A DNA stretch of 64,000 nucleotides from Photorhabdus sp. CRCIA-P01. Lineage in GTDB: Bacteria > Pseudomonadota > Gammaproteobacteria > Enterobacterales > Enterobacteriaceae. The position numbers and the translations under genes were made by a program. Under the pieces are notes generated by a model. That model was not told the origin of the DNA and made no database searches. It saw only the letters and a program-made list of their open reading frames with translations. This document shows, one piece after another, positions 7,601-15,621 of the stretch. How positions within the stretch are numbered: position 1 is the first letter of the stretch; every line of letters starts with the position of its first letter. The DNA is taken from NCBI RefSeq assembly GCF_003545805.1, contig NZ_NMQR01000001.1, positions 220,702-284,701 on the forward strand. Reading direction: 5' to 3'.

Positions 7601-7897
7601 TTTTAGTACATCACGCTGTGTCGTATTCGTGGGTACAACTCCTCGCGAGTTAAAGCGTCGCAAATTCCCGACAATCCATAACAACTCAGTTTGGCCGCCA
7701 CTTTTTATCCAATGGCAAGCAACCGCTGTATTACGACGTGCCGTTTTACGCAATAGCTTACGCAAAGTATTTAAACCTTCCAGTGTGATAGCCGTTTGCC
7801 AAGTTCTATCACCTTTACGTTCAGCGAATTGATCCAAAATTCGGCGGGTTTCTGTTAGTGCTCGTTTGTTGCACTGAGATACTAGGAGAATATTCAT
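4607..7897 (-). CDS. cas3: Cas2-3 fusion: nuclease-helicase of the type I-F system
   Basis: The 1096-residue fusion serves both interference (target DNA unwinding and degradation after Csy recruitment) and spacer acquisition (with Cas1). Order seen: Cas2-like domain (about 1-95), HD nuclease (H123-D124, further His at 215-216), superfamily 2 helicase with Walker A STGCGKT (427-433), motif II DEPD (about 587-590), motif III SAT (618-620), motif V region ATSVAEVGRD (830-839) and motif VI QLAGRIQRHRQ (857-867), then the C-terminal domain ending HPFLGVFREIG. Length is normal for I-F. The start overlaps the cas1 stop by four bases. All key residues are present, so it looks active. A second, decayed copy of its last 57 codons lies at 3201-3374. 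Confidence 0.96.
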   Translation of the reverse strand: MNILLVSQCNKRALTETRRILDQFAERKGDRTWQTAITLEGLNTLRKLLRKTARRNTAVACHWIKSGGQTELLWIVGNLRRFNSRGVVPTNTTQRDVLKSQDENHWHSVEAISLLAAIAGLFHDFGKANVLFQQGLRGKGRFQPYRHEWISLRLFRAFVDKQNDKEWLTSLSQIDCGDEDKVLSRLVKDGIDSYVKPFANLSPLATTVAWLILSHHRLPVYPSYDSNYSNEPQLKYIDNWLTKYLEPSWNSINMDKEGWSDQDKRDVWTFPNGTPIRSQTWRQKAQKFARRALQSTSLLQYGDLNQRFTSHMSRLVLMLSDHHYSSLPATLGWQDISYDVFANTDRTTGKCKQRLDEHNIGVGQNALLLGRSLPHIRKTLPAISRHKGFKQRSKDEKYRWQDQAFDVACALRERSVEQGFFGINMASTGCGKTFANARIMYGLSDEKQGCRFSIALGLRTLTLQTGDALRKKLHLEEDDLAVLIGSQAVKELHQLRQKELEPDVGSMSAEALFAEHQYVSYDGSLDDGRLSHWLRKGKNKDNKLNKLLSAPVLVATIDHLIPATEGIRGGKQIAPMLRLLTSDLVLDEPDDFDINDLSALCRLVNWAGLLGSRVLLSSATLPPALIQVLFNAYRAGRQDYQLACGQPGAQVNICCAWFDEYETTQQDVVNAYQFQEQHNIFVNKRIGRLKKIVPLRKAELVPIISESCEVNNVINTIAEVMHHSILKLHEEHHQTHLSGKNVSIGLIRMANIDPLVAVAQRLLQIPSPQNVRIHYCVYHSQHPMAIRSHLEHRLDSTLTRYDEESLWQVTEIRKALEKMPEKHHIFVVIATSVAEVGRDHDYDWSIAEPSSMRSLIQLAGRIQRHRQKEPRMPNLHILAKNYKALTSTNLEHPAYCRPGFESTSYRLTSHDLHELLEPYQYELVSALPRIKERDNAGDSSPFENLVDLEHQRLWEELQGGSDNEHGYCSALWWREQASWCAELQRHKPFRQSEPDELYYLWLEEEGEEAKFMALDSGSVGIKESGAFDYVPELEFAPGVSAWIELDTETIYQYLADTYEMELKNVSQHFGEIRLRIKDDGEAWRYHPFLGVFREIG

Positions 7898-8874
7898 CGT
7901 GCCACCTGACTCAGTTGTTGAGCAGTTGCTTGCAAGGCATCAATCATGGTGTCCAATGCCTCGGCTTTTTGAAATCCACTAATGCAGCGTTGGCGAAACT
8001 CTTGTTCATCTTCTCCAGCCATTGCCGCAATAAATGCTTGTGGCAATACCAACGCATCTTTAATCAGATCAGCAACATCGAAGACCAGACCGCCACGACG
8101 GGTTTTACCATGTAACACCGCCAGACCATGTGGTAAACCAATGACCCAAGTTGCAACAGCCGCCAATCCGTAAGCCAGATAATTACCGTGATCAAGAAAA
8201 CGGTTTGCCAAATCGACACCACCGCCGCGTTTTGCCCGGACAAAATCGCCGTAACTTACTGCATTAGCAGCTAGTTTGTATAACGCTTTAGTCATCACAG
8301 CTTCTTGTGCCATTAACTCTTTATTATCGCGACAATTTGCAAGATTCTGCTCATAACGTGTAAGTAACGACAATAAACTCTCACGATTAAACATAAAAGA
8401 GTTGTCTCGAAGCATTCGACTACTTAACCAATGCTCACGGATTTGTGCAATGCGAACTTTTTGAAAAGCAATCGCTGCCGCTAATCGTTTTTCATCATCG
8501 AACCAGAAACTCACCCAATCTTGTAAATACTCTGTAGGACGATATTCGCTTTGTGGTGTCAACCAAGACACATCAATTTCAACCTCATTAGCCGCAAATA
8601 GCGGTGTACCACCACCGCCACAAAAACCGACTAAAACACCCGCCTTAGCGAATTCACGCATTGCTGCCTGAGTAATAGAAGTACCCGTTCCCAACATGAT
8701 AACGGTGGTATTTGCAATTGGGATATTCCAATACAGTGATTGCTTTCCTTCATCAGTGACATATTCCACACGGCCACCATTAACTAATACTCGACAATAT
8801 TGCAGGTAATAAATATTCGAACGTTTGGAATGCAAAATAGTTTTAAGGTCACTCGGAGAAAAGTTGTTATCCAT
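7894..8874 (-). CDS. cas1: Cas1, type I-F integrase for new spacers
   Basis: Cas1 with the Cas2 part of Cas2-3 inserts new spacers at the leader end of an array. The 326 residues have the I-F pattern: N-terminal beta domain with LGTGTSITQAAMREFAKAGV and FCGGGG, and the helical catalytic domain with metal ligands E191, H255 and D266/D269, in the same spacing as the Pseudomonas I-F Cas1 (E190, H254, D265/268). It is the first gene of a two-gene cas1-cas2-3 transcript. A predicted promoter lies 40 bases upstream (8916-8944). Array 1 is read toward it from the right. Confidence 0.96.
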   Translation of the reverse strand: MDNNFSPSDLKTILHSKRSNIYYLQYCRVLVNGGRVEYVTDEGKQSLYWNIPIANTTVIMLGTGTSITQAAMREFAKAGVLVGFCGGGGTPLFAANEVEIDVSWLTPQSEYRPTEYLQDWVSFWFDDEKRLAAAIAFQKVRIAQIREHWLSSRMLRDNSFMFNRESLLSLLTRYEQNLANCRDNKELMAQEAVMTKALYKLAANAVSYGDFVRAKRGGGVDLANRFLDHGNYLAYGLAAVATWVIGLPHGLAVLHGKTRRGGLVFDVADLIKDALVLPQAFIAAMAGEDEQEFRQRCISGFQKAEALDTMIDALQATAQQLSQVAR

Positions 8875-8915
8875 AATTTAAGAATTACCTAAATAATTAA
8901 TTTCATTTATGGTAA

Positions 8916-8944
8916 ATATTATGCATAAATTTTACACAAGTAAA
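8916..8944 (-). promoter_or_regulatory. Predicted promoter of cas1-cas2-3
   Basis: Minus strand -35 TTTACT (8939-8944), 17-base spacer, -10 TAATAT (8916-8921). The surroundings are very AT-rich, as in H-NS-silenced cas promoters of other enterobacteria. A TGTGA half-site (8949-8953) just upstream recalls CRP control of the I-F cas genes in Pectobacterium, but only half of the site is good. Confidence 0.5.
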
Positions 8945-9025
8945 ATATCACAGATGTAAATCAAAAGAATTTACAATTCTTTACTGACTTATAGAATGGT
9001 GCCTGCCCTAAACAGGAATAATTAT

Positions 9026-9053
9026 ACTCTAAGCTATCTGTGTGGCAGCATAC
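9026..9053 (-). repeat. Decayed terminal repeat of CRISPR array 1
   Basis: This 28-mer matches the array repeat at 19/28 positions, including ACAG and the handle-like CTTAGA. It is followed by a 33-base spacer-sized gap (9054-9086) to the next repeat, exactly in phase with the array. It is the oldest, trailer-end unit and no longer has a perfect stem. Confidence 0.65.
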
Positions 9054-9086
9054 TTGATAGTTTAGGAGAATAAGGAAAACTTTCTA

Positions 9087-11513
9087 TTTTTAAACTGCCT
9101 GTACGGCAGTGCACTATTTGGATTAATGCGCGTTAGTAGTACCCAACTTCTAAGCTGCCTGTACGGCAGTGCACAGTATTTTTCATTCTGCTTGTAGTTT
9201 CCTACATTTCTAAGCTGCCTGTACGGCAGTGCGCAAGCCATGCTAATTGGCGCACTGAATGTTATTTTTCTAAGCTGCCTGTACGGCAGTGCACAGATGG
9301 GTAACAACCTGTACGCTGACTTAAAATTTCTAAGCTGCCTGTACGGCAGTGCACCTTTATATTTATGCGCTATGGCAATTAAGGCATTTCTAAGCTGCCT
9401 GTACGGCAGTGCACTATCACGCCGAGATGCTGAGAACATGTCTTCTTTTCTAAGCTGCCTGTACGGCAGTGCACCCCATGCGCGAGCCCCGAACGGGATA
9501 AATCGATTTCTAAGCTGCCTGTACGGCAGTGCACGGGTATTTGCCGTTGATGTAAGCCGCGTTTGTTTTCTAAGCTGCCTGTACGGCAGTGCACATCATC
9601 AAGCCAATTTTTCACAAGTTCATTGTTTTCTAAGCTGCCTGTACGGCAGTGCACGGTCCAATACCGGGGTTAATGGGTTTAAATCATTTCTAAGCTGCCT
9701 GTACGGCAGTGCACTATAAAGGTACTTATGACGCACAGCCTTATGGTTTCTAAGCTGCCTGTACGGCAGTGCACATGCTCCCGAACATTGAGCTTAATTG
9801 TTATGATTTCTAAGCTGCCTGTACGGCAGTGCACATAACTCGCCGTTTTTCTCGACTATTTCCGCATTTCTAAGCTGCCTGTACGGCAGTGCACACTGGA
9901 CTAAGTTTATAGTAACTGAGCGTAGATTTCTAAGCTGCCTGTACGGCAGTGCACTTCCTAATGAAATATCAGGCATTAACCTATCATTTCTAAGCTGCCT
10001 GTACGGCAGTGCACAAAGCAATAGAGAAATTTGGATATATGAAAAAGTTTCTAAGCTGCCTGTACGGCAGTGCACATTTCGAGTGGGCTGCGGTGAGTTA
10101 ATCATATTTTCTAAGCTGCCTGTACGGCAGTGCACATTGTGATCAATTAGTACCGGATGGCCGGGGTTTCTAAGCTGCCTGTACGGCAGTGCACGAGACG
10201 CTGAGTTTCAGGCACCGCCGAAAAAATTTCTAAGCTGCCTGTACGGCAGTGCACCTCGGTCATGGTGCCACCCATATACAATTGAATTTCTAAGCTGCCT
10301 GTACGGCAGTGCACTACCTCCGGTAAAAGTGGTTTTGGGGTGTAGTTTTCTAAGCTGCCTGTACGGCAGTGCACTCGTTATGATGTAATGATAATTAATC
10401 AGGTTATTTCTAAGCTGCCTGTACGGCAGTGCACCTACCCCCTCAATGGGTGCGCTCGTCGCTTCTTTTCTAAGCTGCCTGTACGGCAGTGCACTTCCCC
10501 GATTTATTTGAAGCAACGCAAGTAAATTTCTAAGCTGCCTGTACGGCAGTGCACGTTATACCTACAAAAGGTGGCTTACAATCAATTTTCTAAGCTGCCT
10601 GTACGGCAGTGCACAGAAATATGTGTCAGTATCAAATATAACCAGCTTTCTAAGCTGCCTGTACGGCAGTGCACTATAGGGTTAAGGGGATCAGGAATCA
10701 GGTTAATTTCTAAGCTGCCTGTACGGCAGTGCACTTTTAATCTTCATCTCAAAAGTCCTTACTGTATTTCTAAGCTGCCTGTACGGCAGTGCACTTTTCA
10801 GAACGGGGAACTTGGCTTAAGTTTGATTTCTAAGCTGCCTGTACGGCAGTGCACTCTGTCTTATCAGCGATATCTTGCATCAATCCTTTCTAAGCTGCCT
10901 GTACGGCAGTGCACTTTATATCTGTCACGTTCTTTACGAAGAAATTTTTCTAAGCTGCCTGTACGGCAGTGCACTTAACAATATGATGAAACCGTATGCC
11001 GATTCATTTCTAAGCTGCCTGTACGGCAGTGCACAAAGGCGTCGCATTGACGATGGCCGAATATCATTTCTAAGCTGCCTGTACGGCAGTGCACTATGCC
11101 TCACAGAAATATAGTGGGTAAACAAATTTCTAAGCTGCCTGTACGGCAGTGCACGGTCACCGTTACCGGGCAATCGGAAATTCAATTTTCTAAGCTGCCT
11201 GTACGGCAGTGCACGTGCACTCGCTAATGAAGTGGACGGAGACTTGTTTCTAAGCTGCCTGTACGGCAGTGCACGCCAATTGACTAATTACAGCTCATTT
11301 CCGAGTTTTCTAAGCTGCCTGTACGGCAGTGCACTGAAATTGGTGATCCTGCATATTGGGAATATATTTCTAAGCTGCCTGTACGGCAGTGCACGATGCT
11401 CGATCCATCGTATCCGTCCATTTTTTTTTCTAAGCTGCCTGTACGGCAGTGCACGCTTACATCGGCAGCGTCATTATTGGTTATCTTTCTAAGCTGCCTG
11501 TACGGCAGTGCAC
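9087..11513 (-). CRISPR. CRISPR array 1, type I-F, 41 repeats and 40 spacers
   Basis: Repeats of 28 bases (plus strand TTTCTAAGC...GGCAGTGCAC) recur every 59-61 bases. Read on the minus strand they are the I-F repeat, with the 5-bp stem CTGCC/GGCAG, loop GTACA and 8-base handle CTTAGAAA, so crRNAs are made right to left and the leader is on the right. Spacers are 32 bases except one of 33 (10015-10047) and two of 31 (10136-10166, 11455-11485). The trailer repeats are worn: 9087-9114 has two changes, 9147-9174 one and 9207-9234 one (GCGC end); the rest look identical. The spacer at 11335-11366, third from the leader, equals part of csy2. Translations across the array are artefacts. Confidence 0.99.
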
Positions 11514-11690
11514 AGTTACATATTAACTTTAACCTGATGATTTTTAAATAGCATATCTGTTAAAAAGTGAAAAACCCTTTTTATAAGAGATAATTAATTT
11601 TACTATAAAATCAACAAGTTACAATACATCTCAAAAAAAGGGTAAAAATAGGGTTTAACAAAAATACCATCACACACTTAAATCACCCAT
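11514..11690 (-). promoter_or_regulatory. Leader of CRISPR array 1 with IHF site
   Basis: This AT-rich leader resembles that of array 2. The first 19 bases from the array are the same but for one (GTTACATATTAACTTTAA shared). An exact IHF consensus WATCAANNNNTTR lies at 11609-11621, 96 bases from the first repeat in both leaders. The IHF site is bracketed by an inverted repeat (ACCCTTTTT near 11573 and AAAAAGGGT near 11635), also present in array 2. In I-F systems IHF bends the leader to guide Cas1-Cas2-3 to the first repeat; the bracketing repeat may be the upstream Cas1 contact. The array promoter must lie here, pointing left. Confidence 0.85.
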
Positions 11691-12534
11691 TCTAATGTCT
11701 ATGCAGTAAGTGAAAGCATTGATCACAAAACATTCAACCATGATAGAGCTATCAAACAAGATAGACTTTACTCTCACTCTATTTAGAATATGCTGACCTA
11801 ATATTTTTAAGTGCATTTACCAACGTGTGATATTGAACACTTTTAACTGAATACATCATATTTCACTCTCTTCTTGTATAATTACTATATAAAAATAGAA
11901 TTAAATGACTCTGGATTAAAGTAATAAATGTAATATTATTGCTCTATAAATAAAACTCGAATGCCTTTAAATAATTCATTACGATTTTTACTATCCCACA
12001 TTTTTCATATTCAATTATCCAATCTTTTCATGACCAAATTTATCTCCTGATTATAAATATCATTTAATATATCCATCTTAATTCCTTATCCCAATTAGAG
12101 CTATTCTATTTATCATTCTTTTCTATAAAAAAGAGCGAACCCAAGCAGTACTCCGACAAAAGCGATAGCTTTTGAATGCACTTGAGTACAGAGTGGTGGA
12201 TGAACGAAACGAATTACTCCTCACGTACTACGTGTACGTTCCGGGTTCTCTTCACTGTTCATTTAGAAGAATAACGTGCAACAATTACTCCAGTTAGGAT
12301 AAGATTTTAGCTAATATTGGATTTAACCACTTTACCACAACATAATGATAATCTACTGAATGTTAATTATATCGCAGAAATTCTGCTTACCACCTTTATG
12401 TTTACCTTATTCCTTTTATATCACTGATAAAATTCAATATTTAACTGTTTGATATAAATGTTAAGTTAAATCTCATCGATAAATTATCTGCTATATAGGT
12501 AGTTAAGTAACCGTAACAATAAGGAAACAATAAA
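11691..12534. other. AT-rich accessory DNA, no gene recognised
   Basis: No reading frame of note. The DNA is very AT-rich except a more balanced block at about 12120-12300 with a small hairpin (AAAGCGATAGCTTT) and a near-palindrome ACGTACTACGTGTACGT. This could be a decayed mobile element or a structured RNA; nothing more can be said from sequence. Confidence 0.4.
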
Positions 12535-12852
12535 ATGGCAATAATATATATAAACCCTAATCAGACCTTTGAAATTTATAATAAAGGCAATATATTAATC
12601 CCTTTCATACACAATGATGCAATTATAAAAAACAATGGCCCAGCACCAGTTAGGCTTGTAAATTACTGGGCACCTCCATCTGGGAATTATAATCAATATA
12701 TTTCTATAGATATCCCGCCCGGAGAAACCAGAACGCTTCCAGCACCTCCTGACCTTATTTACTATTATAAAGTTGAAGCTATCAATCTCAGCAATAACGA
12801 ACCCGCAGAAATTGAATTTATTGTGTTAACATCTGATCCTGATTGGGATTAA
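12535..12852 (+). CDS. Hypothetical 105-residue protein, predicted beta-rich
   Basis: I do not recognise this protein. It begins MAIIYINPNQTFEIYNK, has no signal peptide or membrane span, and is rich in Asn, Pro, Tyr and beta-forming residues, with alternating hydrophobic strands (VRLVNYWAPP, YISIDIPPG, IEFIVLTSDP), suggesting a single beta-sandwich domain. The start has AAGGAAAC about seven bases upstream. Base composition is AT-rich like the island around it and unlike the backbone to the right, which suggests recent gain. Neighbours are a frameshifted gene and an IS remnant, so no operon context helps. Confidence 0.75.
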   Translation: MAIIYINPNQTFEIYNKGNILIPFIHNDAIIKNNGPAPVRLVNYWAPPSGNYNQYISIDIPPGETRTLPAPPDLIYYYKVEAINLSNNEPAEIEFIVLTSDPDWD

Positions 12853-12895
12853 TAAGTAAGACCTTCATTTTCTGCCCTAAACAAGGCATTAAAAG

Positions 12896-13422
12896 GTGAG
12901 GAATTCGACTTTATCATATCGACAATTGTTATCCAATGTATTAGAAGGGAAAAATTTATAAGTCTTTTTACAGAGACTATGAGACTCTTAAAGATATTAG
13001 GAATAGATATTCTAAAGAAGCGCCCTTAACTGAAGAATCGGAAATTGTTAAAAGAGATTCAGTTAAGAAATGCCTTAAAGAAGATACAAACACAGATGAC
13101 AATTTTAAGTGTGTATATAATTTCTATTCAAAAGAGATAGATATAGAAATATGCACTCAAAAAGCAGATACAGAAGCTACGGAAACAACTAGGCAGCTTC
13201 AATTCAGAATTGAAGCTGCCAAGGAAATAGTTCAAAAAAATATCCGAAAAAGGAACAGAACTAACGGATATCAATATAACTAGATTCTATTACGCATCAG
13301 CAAGGATAGCTGCATTGGCTTATGTCAGCATCGTAGATGTATATCCGATTTACCATATCGAACCCGATCAGATTATACCCAGCTTCTCAGATAAGCTTTT
13401 TGGGCGCCTTGAAAAAAAGTAA
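12896..13422 (+). pseudogene. Frameshifted hypothetical gene
   Basis: Three open pieces in different frames continue one another: NSTLSYRQLLSNVLEGK, then a long piece containing YRDYETLKDIRNRYSKEAP and FRIEAAKEIVQ, then GTELTDINITRFYYASARI through FGRLEKK to a stop at 13420-13422. The shifts fall at the A-runs near 12951 and 13240. The pieces read as one helical, charged protein of about 170 residues. A GTG start near 12896 is a guess. No family recognised. The A-run positions could in principle be programmed shifts or sequencing errors, but two in one gene suggests decay. Confidence 0.6.
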
Positions 13423-13434
13423 ATTCAGATAAAA

Positions 13435-13926
13435 AAGGGATTGCCATGGTGCGTAATGAGCCATCCCCTCCAACTTTTAGAGCCGTTCGGCCCCACTAAA
13501 ACGCTTTTGTTTTTGGCTCACCAATCTGCCACCATCCCACTTTACCGCAGATGACATCATGGCGGTCTATCGCTGTCGCTGGCAGGTCGAACTGCTGTTC
13601 AGGGAACTAAAATCCCACACCCATTGGACAGGTTTTGCGACCGGCCAGAAAGCGATAGCGGAAGGGCTCATCTGGGCAAGTCTGCTGGCGTTGATAGTCT
13701 GGCGAGGCAGTTTTTGCCTTCAGTTTCCTTTCTTAAAGCCGCCAAAAATGTTGATGTCTGGTTGTTGCCGATATTGGGCGCGATTATTCATCATGCCGGG
13801 TCGGAAATAGAACACCATCTGGATTGGGCCCTGAAATATCTCGCCAAAAATGCGTTGAAGTTGCCCCAAGGAAAATCCAATAAAAATAATGGGTTGGAGG
13901 GTATTTTCGAGAGACTTAATGCTTAA
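13435..13926 (+). pseudogene. IS4-family transposase remnant
   Basis: The C-terminal part of an IS4-type DDE transposase: DDIMAVYRCRWQVELLFRELKSH is the family's Y-(2)-R-(3)-E-(6)-K block holding the catalytic Glu. The frame shifts near 13700-13730, then continues with FLKAAKNVDVWLLPILGAIIHHAG to a stop at 13924-13926. The N-terminal half with the first two catalytic Asp residues is missing, and I see no terminal inverted repeats. It is dead and shows past IS activity between the CRISPR locus and tRNA-Ser. Confidence 0.85.
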
Positions 13927-14161
13927 GGTCCAGTGTATGATCGTTGTTATATGTATTAGCTTTAGCAATAGCTTTTGCCACATATTCTGTCATTTTGTCA
14001 AGTGGTACAATGTCCGTACTATCGATATAGTCCATCATTAAGAAGATACCGAAAGCAGTAATAGCACAAGTCTGTGGTTCCATATAATTATCAGTACCAT
14101 GCTTCAGCACAAAGAATTGAGAAGCGATAGCTGGAACTAAGGATTTAGTGATATTGGACAT
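13916..14161 (-). CDS. Hypothetical 81-residue protein
   Basis: I place the start at ATG 14159-14161, because GGAG lies six bases upstream; an ATG four codons earlier lacks such a site. The protein begins MSNITKSLVPAIASQFF and has a mid-section YMEPQTCAITAFGIFLMMDYID that is mildly hydrophobic, then a charged helical tail ending TLDLKH. No recognised family. Its end overlaps the transposase remnant by 11 bases on the opposite strand. The clean ribosome-binding site and intact frame favour a real gene. Confidence 0.6.
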   Translation of the reverse strand: MSNITKSLVPAIASQFFVLKHGTDNYMEPQTCAITAFGIFLMMDYIDSTDIVPLDKMTEYVAKAIAKANTYNNDHTLDLKH

Positions 14162-14506
14162 GATTATCTCCATTATTTCAATAAGAGTTGGATTGGTTAA
14201 TTTGAATTAGCTTGTTACTTTCATGCAGACATGAGAAAACTAGGTATGGGACTCCTACCTCTCTCACCGCCTTACATTCCGCCTCTCACTCCATACACAA
14301 AAAAATTAAATTCTTCACACAACAAAATTCAAGATACCGCAATATTGGCTAGCTATAAAAATAAATAAAACTAGCCCACGACGATAAAGATGAGTACACA
14401 TATGAATGGATTCGCCAGCACCGTTGGAACGATGTGGTACACTCATGTGTAACAGTAAGGTGTGAATCTTAGGAAAATCATTTAGAAACATAAGGCTAGA
14501 AAGAAG
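14162..14506. other. Gap between the hypothetical gene and tRNA-Ser, nothing recognised
   Basis: The stretch is AT-rich with no convincing reading frame. It adjoins the 3' end of tRNA-Ser, the usual integration side of genomic islands, but I could not find a duplicated tRNA 3' end (attachment site) to the left. Confidence 0.4.
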
Positions 14507-14594
14507 TGGCGGAGGAGGAGAGATTCGAACTCTCGGATGGTTTCCCATCGGCGGTTTTCAAGACCGCTGCCTTAAGCCGCTCGGCCACCCCTCC
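14507..14594 (-). tRNA. serT: tRNA-Ser (anticodon UGA), serT-like
   Basis: The 88-base minus-strand sequence folds as a class II tRNA with a long variable arm. Acceptor stem GGAGGGG pairs with CTCCTCC, followed by discriminator G and encoded CCA (14507-14509). The anticodon loop CTTGAAA carries TGA, reading UCA codons (and other UCN). The T arm has GAGAGTTCGAATCTCTC. It matches E. coli serT in position too, near tusE. Its 3' end faces the accessory island. Confidence 0.97.
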
Positions 14595-14778
14595 GCAATG
14601 GGGTGCACTATAAACAGCACCGAGACAGATGTAAAGTATTCTTCTGTTCGATTGCCGTAAATTTACCCTTTCTCACGGTTGTTGGCTTATTTTATCCACA
14701 CATGTGCATACCATCCTTGGGTATGGAAGTGATTTTTGCTAAATTACGGCTACTTTTCTTTGATGGTTATTAATGATT

Positions 14779-15108
14779 ATGCTGGTATTCGAAGGTCAAG
14801 AAATCGAAACCGATGCGCAAGGTTATCTGAAAAACAGTAGTGACTGGCAGGAAGCAATAGCTTTACTCCTAGCCGAACAGGAAGAAATCACTTTGACTGA
14901 ACAACATTGGGAAGTCATCCGTTTTATCCGAGAATTTTATAAGGAGTTTAATACATCCCCGGCTATCCGTATGTTAGTAAAAGCAATCGCACAAAAGTAT
15001 GACGAAGAAAAAGGCAACAGCCGCTACCTTTACCGTCTGTTTCCCAAAGGGCCGGCAAAGCAGGCAACTAAGATTGCCGGTCTGCCGAAACCGGTAAAAT
15101 GTATCTAA
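14779..15108 (+). CDS. tusE: TusE sulfurtransferase of the Tus sulfur relay
   Basis: TusE takes persulfide sulfur from TusBCD and hands it to MnmA for 2-thiolation of wobble uridine in tRNA Lys, Glu and Gln. The 109-residue protein has the DsrC-family core [24 protein letters not shown] and the strictly conserved C-terminal arm GLPKPVKCI, whose penultimate Cys carries the sulfur. I start at ATG 14779, which aligns with the E. coli start; an ATG two codons upstream is possible. In E. coli it lies between yccA and yccX; yccA is missing here. Confidence 0.96.
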   Translation: MLVFEGQEIETDAQGYLKNSSDWQEAIALLLAEQEEITLTEQHWEVIRFIREFYKEFNTSPAIRMLVKAIAQKYDEEKGNSRYLYRLFPKGPAKQATKIAGLPKPVKCI

Positions 15109-15121
15109 TCAATAAACTAGT

Positions 15122-15400
15122 TCAGTGGCGGACACTAAAATCTACAACATCCTCCACTGCGCAGGATTGAGATGAAAAGTTATCTATTCGAGCTCCCGGT
15201 GGACCACCCTGTTCCAACCAATGGGTTAATTCATTTAGTTGTTCACTATCACCATAAGCTACGATTTTGACACTACCGTCATGCAAATTACAGACATAAC
15301 CTGTCAGCTTATTAAGTTTCGCCCAACGAAAAGTTTGATAACGAAATCCAACTCCCTGAACCCGGCCATAAACATAAATTGTTACCCCATATTTAATCAT
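15122..15400 (-). CDS. yccX: Acylphosphatase
   Basis: A 92-residue acylphosphatase, which hydrolyses acyl phosphates such as carbamoyl or acetyl phosphate. The signature GRVQGVGFRYQTFRWA holds the catalytic Arg, and Asn in the strand NKLTGYVCNLHDGSVKIVA is the second catalytic residue. It converges with tusE (13-base gap), as in E. coli. rlmI, which lies next to yccX in E. coli, is missing. Confidence 0.95.
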   Translation of the reverse strand: MIKYGVTIYVYGRVQGVGFRYQTFRWAKLNKLTGYVCNLHDGSVKIVAYGDSEQLNELTHWLEQGGPPGARIDNFSSQSCAVEDVVDFSVRH

Positions 15401-15621
15401 AATTACCCCTAATCAACCAGTCACCTTGCGGTATCGCTCACATATATAGTTAAGCACGCGACTCTTGATTGTGTTTTATATTTACTACAGCTAACCTGAA
15501 ATACATGAAGTCACGTTTGCAACTTAAAGCAAAAAATGGCTTCAACTACCGGGTACTGCTCTTGTAATTCACCTTACTACCCTTATATCAATGTCAAGAC
15601 AAGACTTCTTTGGAGATGACT

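Noticed and set aside
4840..7832. Shorter open frames on both strands inside cas2-3
   Set aside because: Overlap the well-supported cas2-3 gene in other frames and resemble no family.
9000..9025. CCTG...CAGG hairpin before array 1 as a terminator of the crRNA precursor
   Set aside because: The stem is only four base pairs and is not followed by a convincing T run in the direction of array transcription.
9062..11492. Many open frames across CRISPR array 1 with repeated peptides such as ALPYRQLRN or SKLPVRQCT
   Set aside because: They are translations of the 28-base repeat, which lacks stops in several frames; no start sites or protein-like variation.
13720..13983. Minus-strand frame of 87 codons over the transposase remnant
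   Set aside because: The plus strand shows clear transposase homology; this is a shadow frame.
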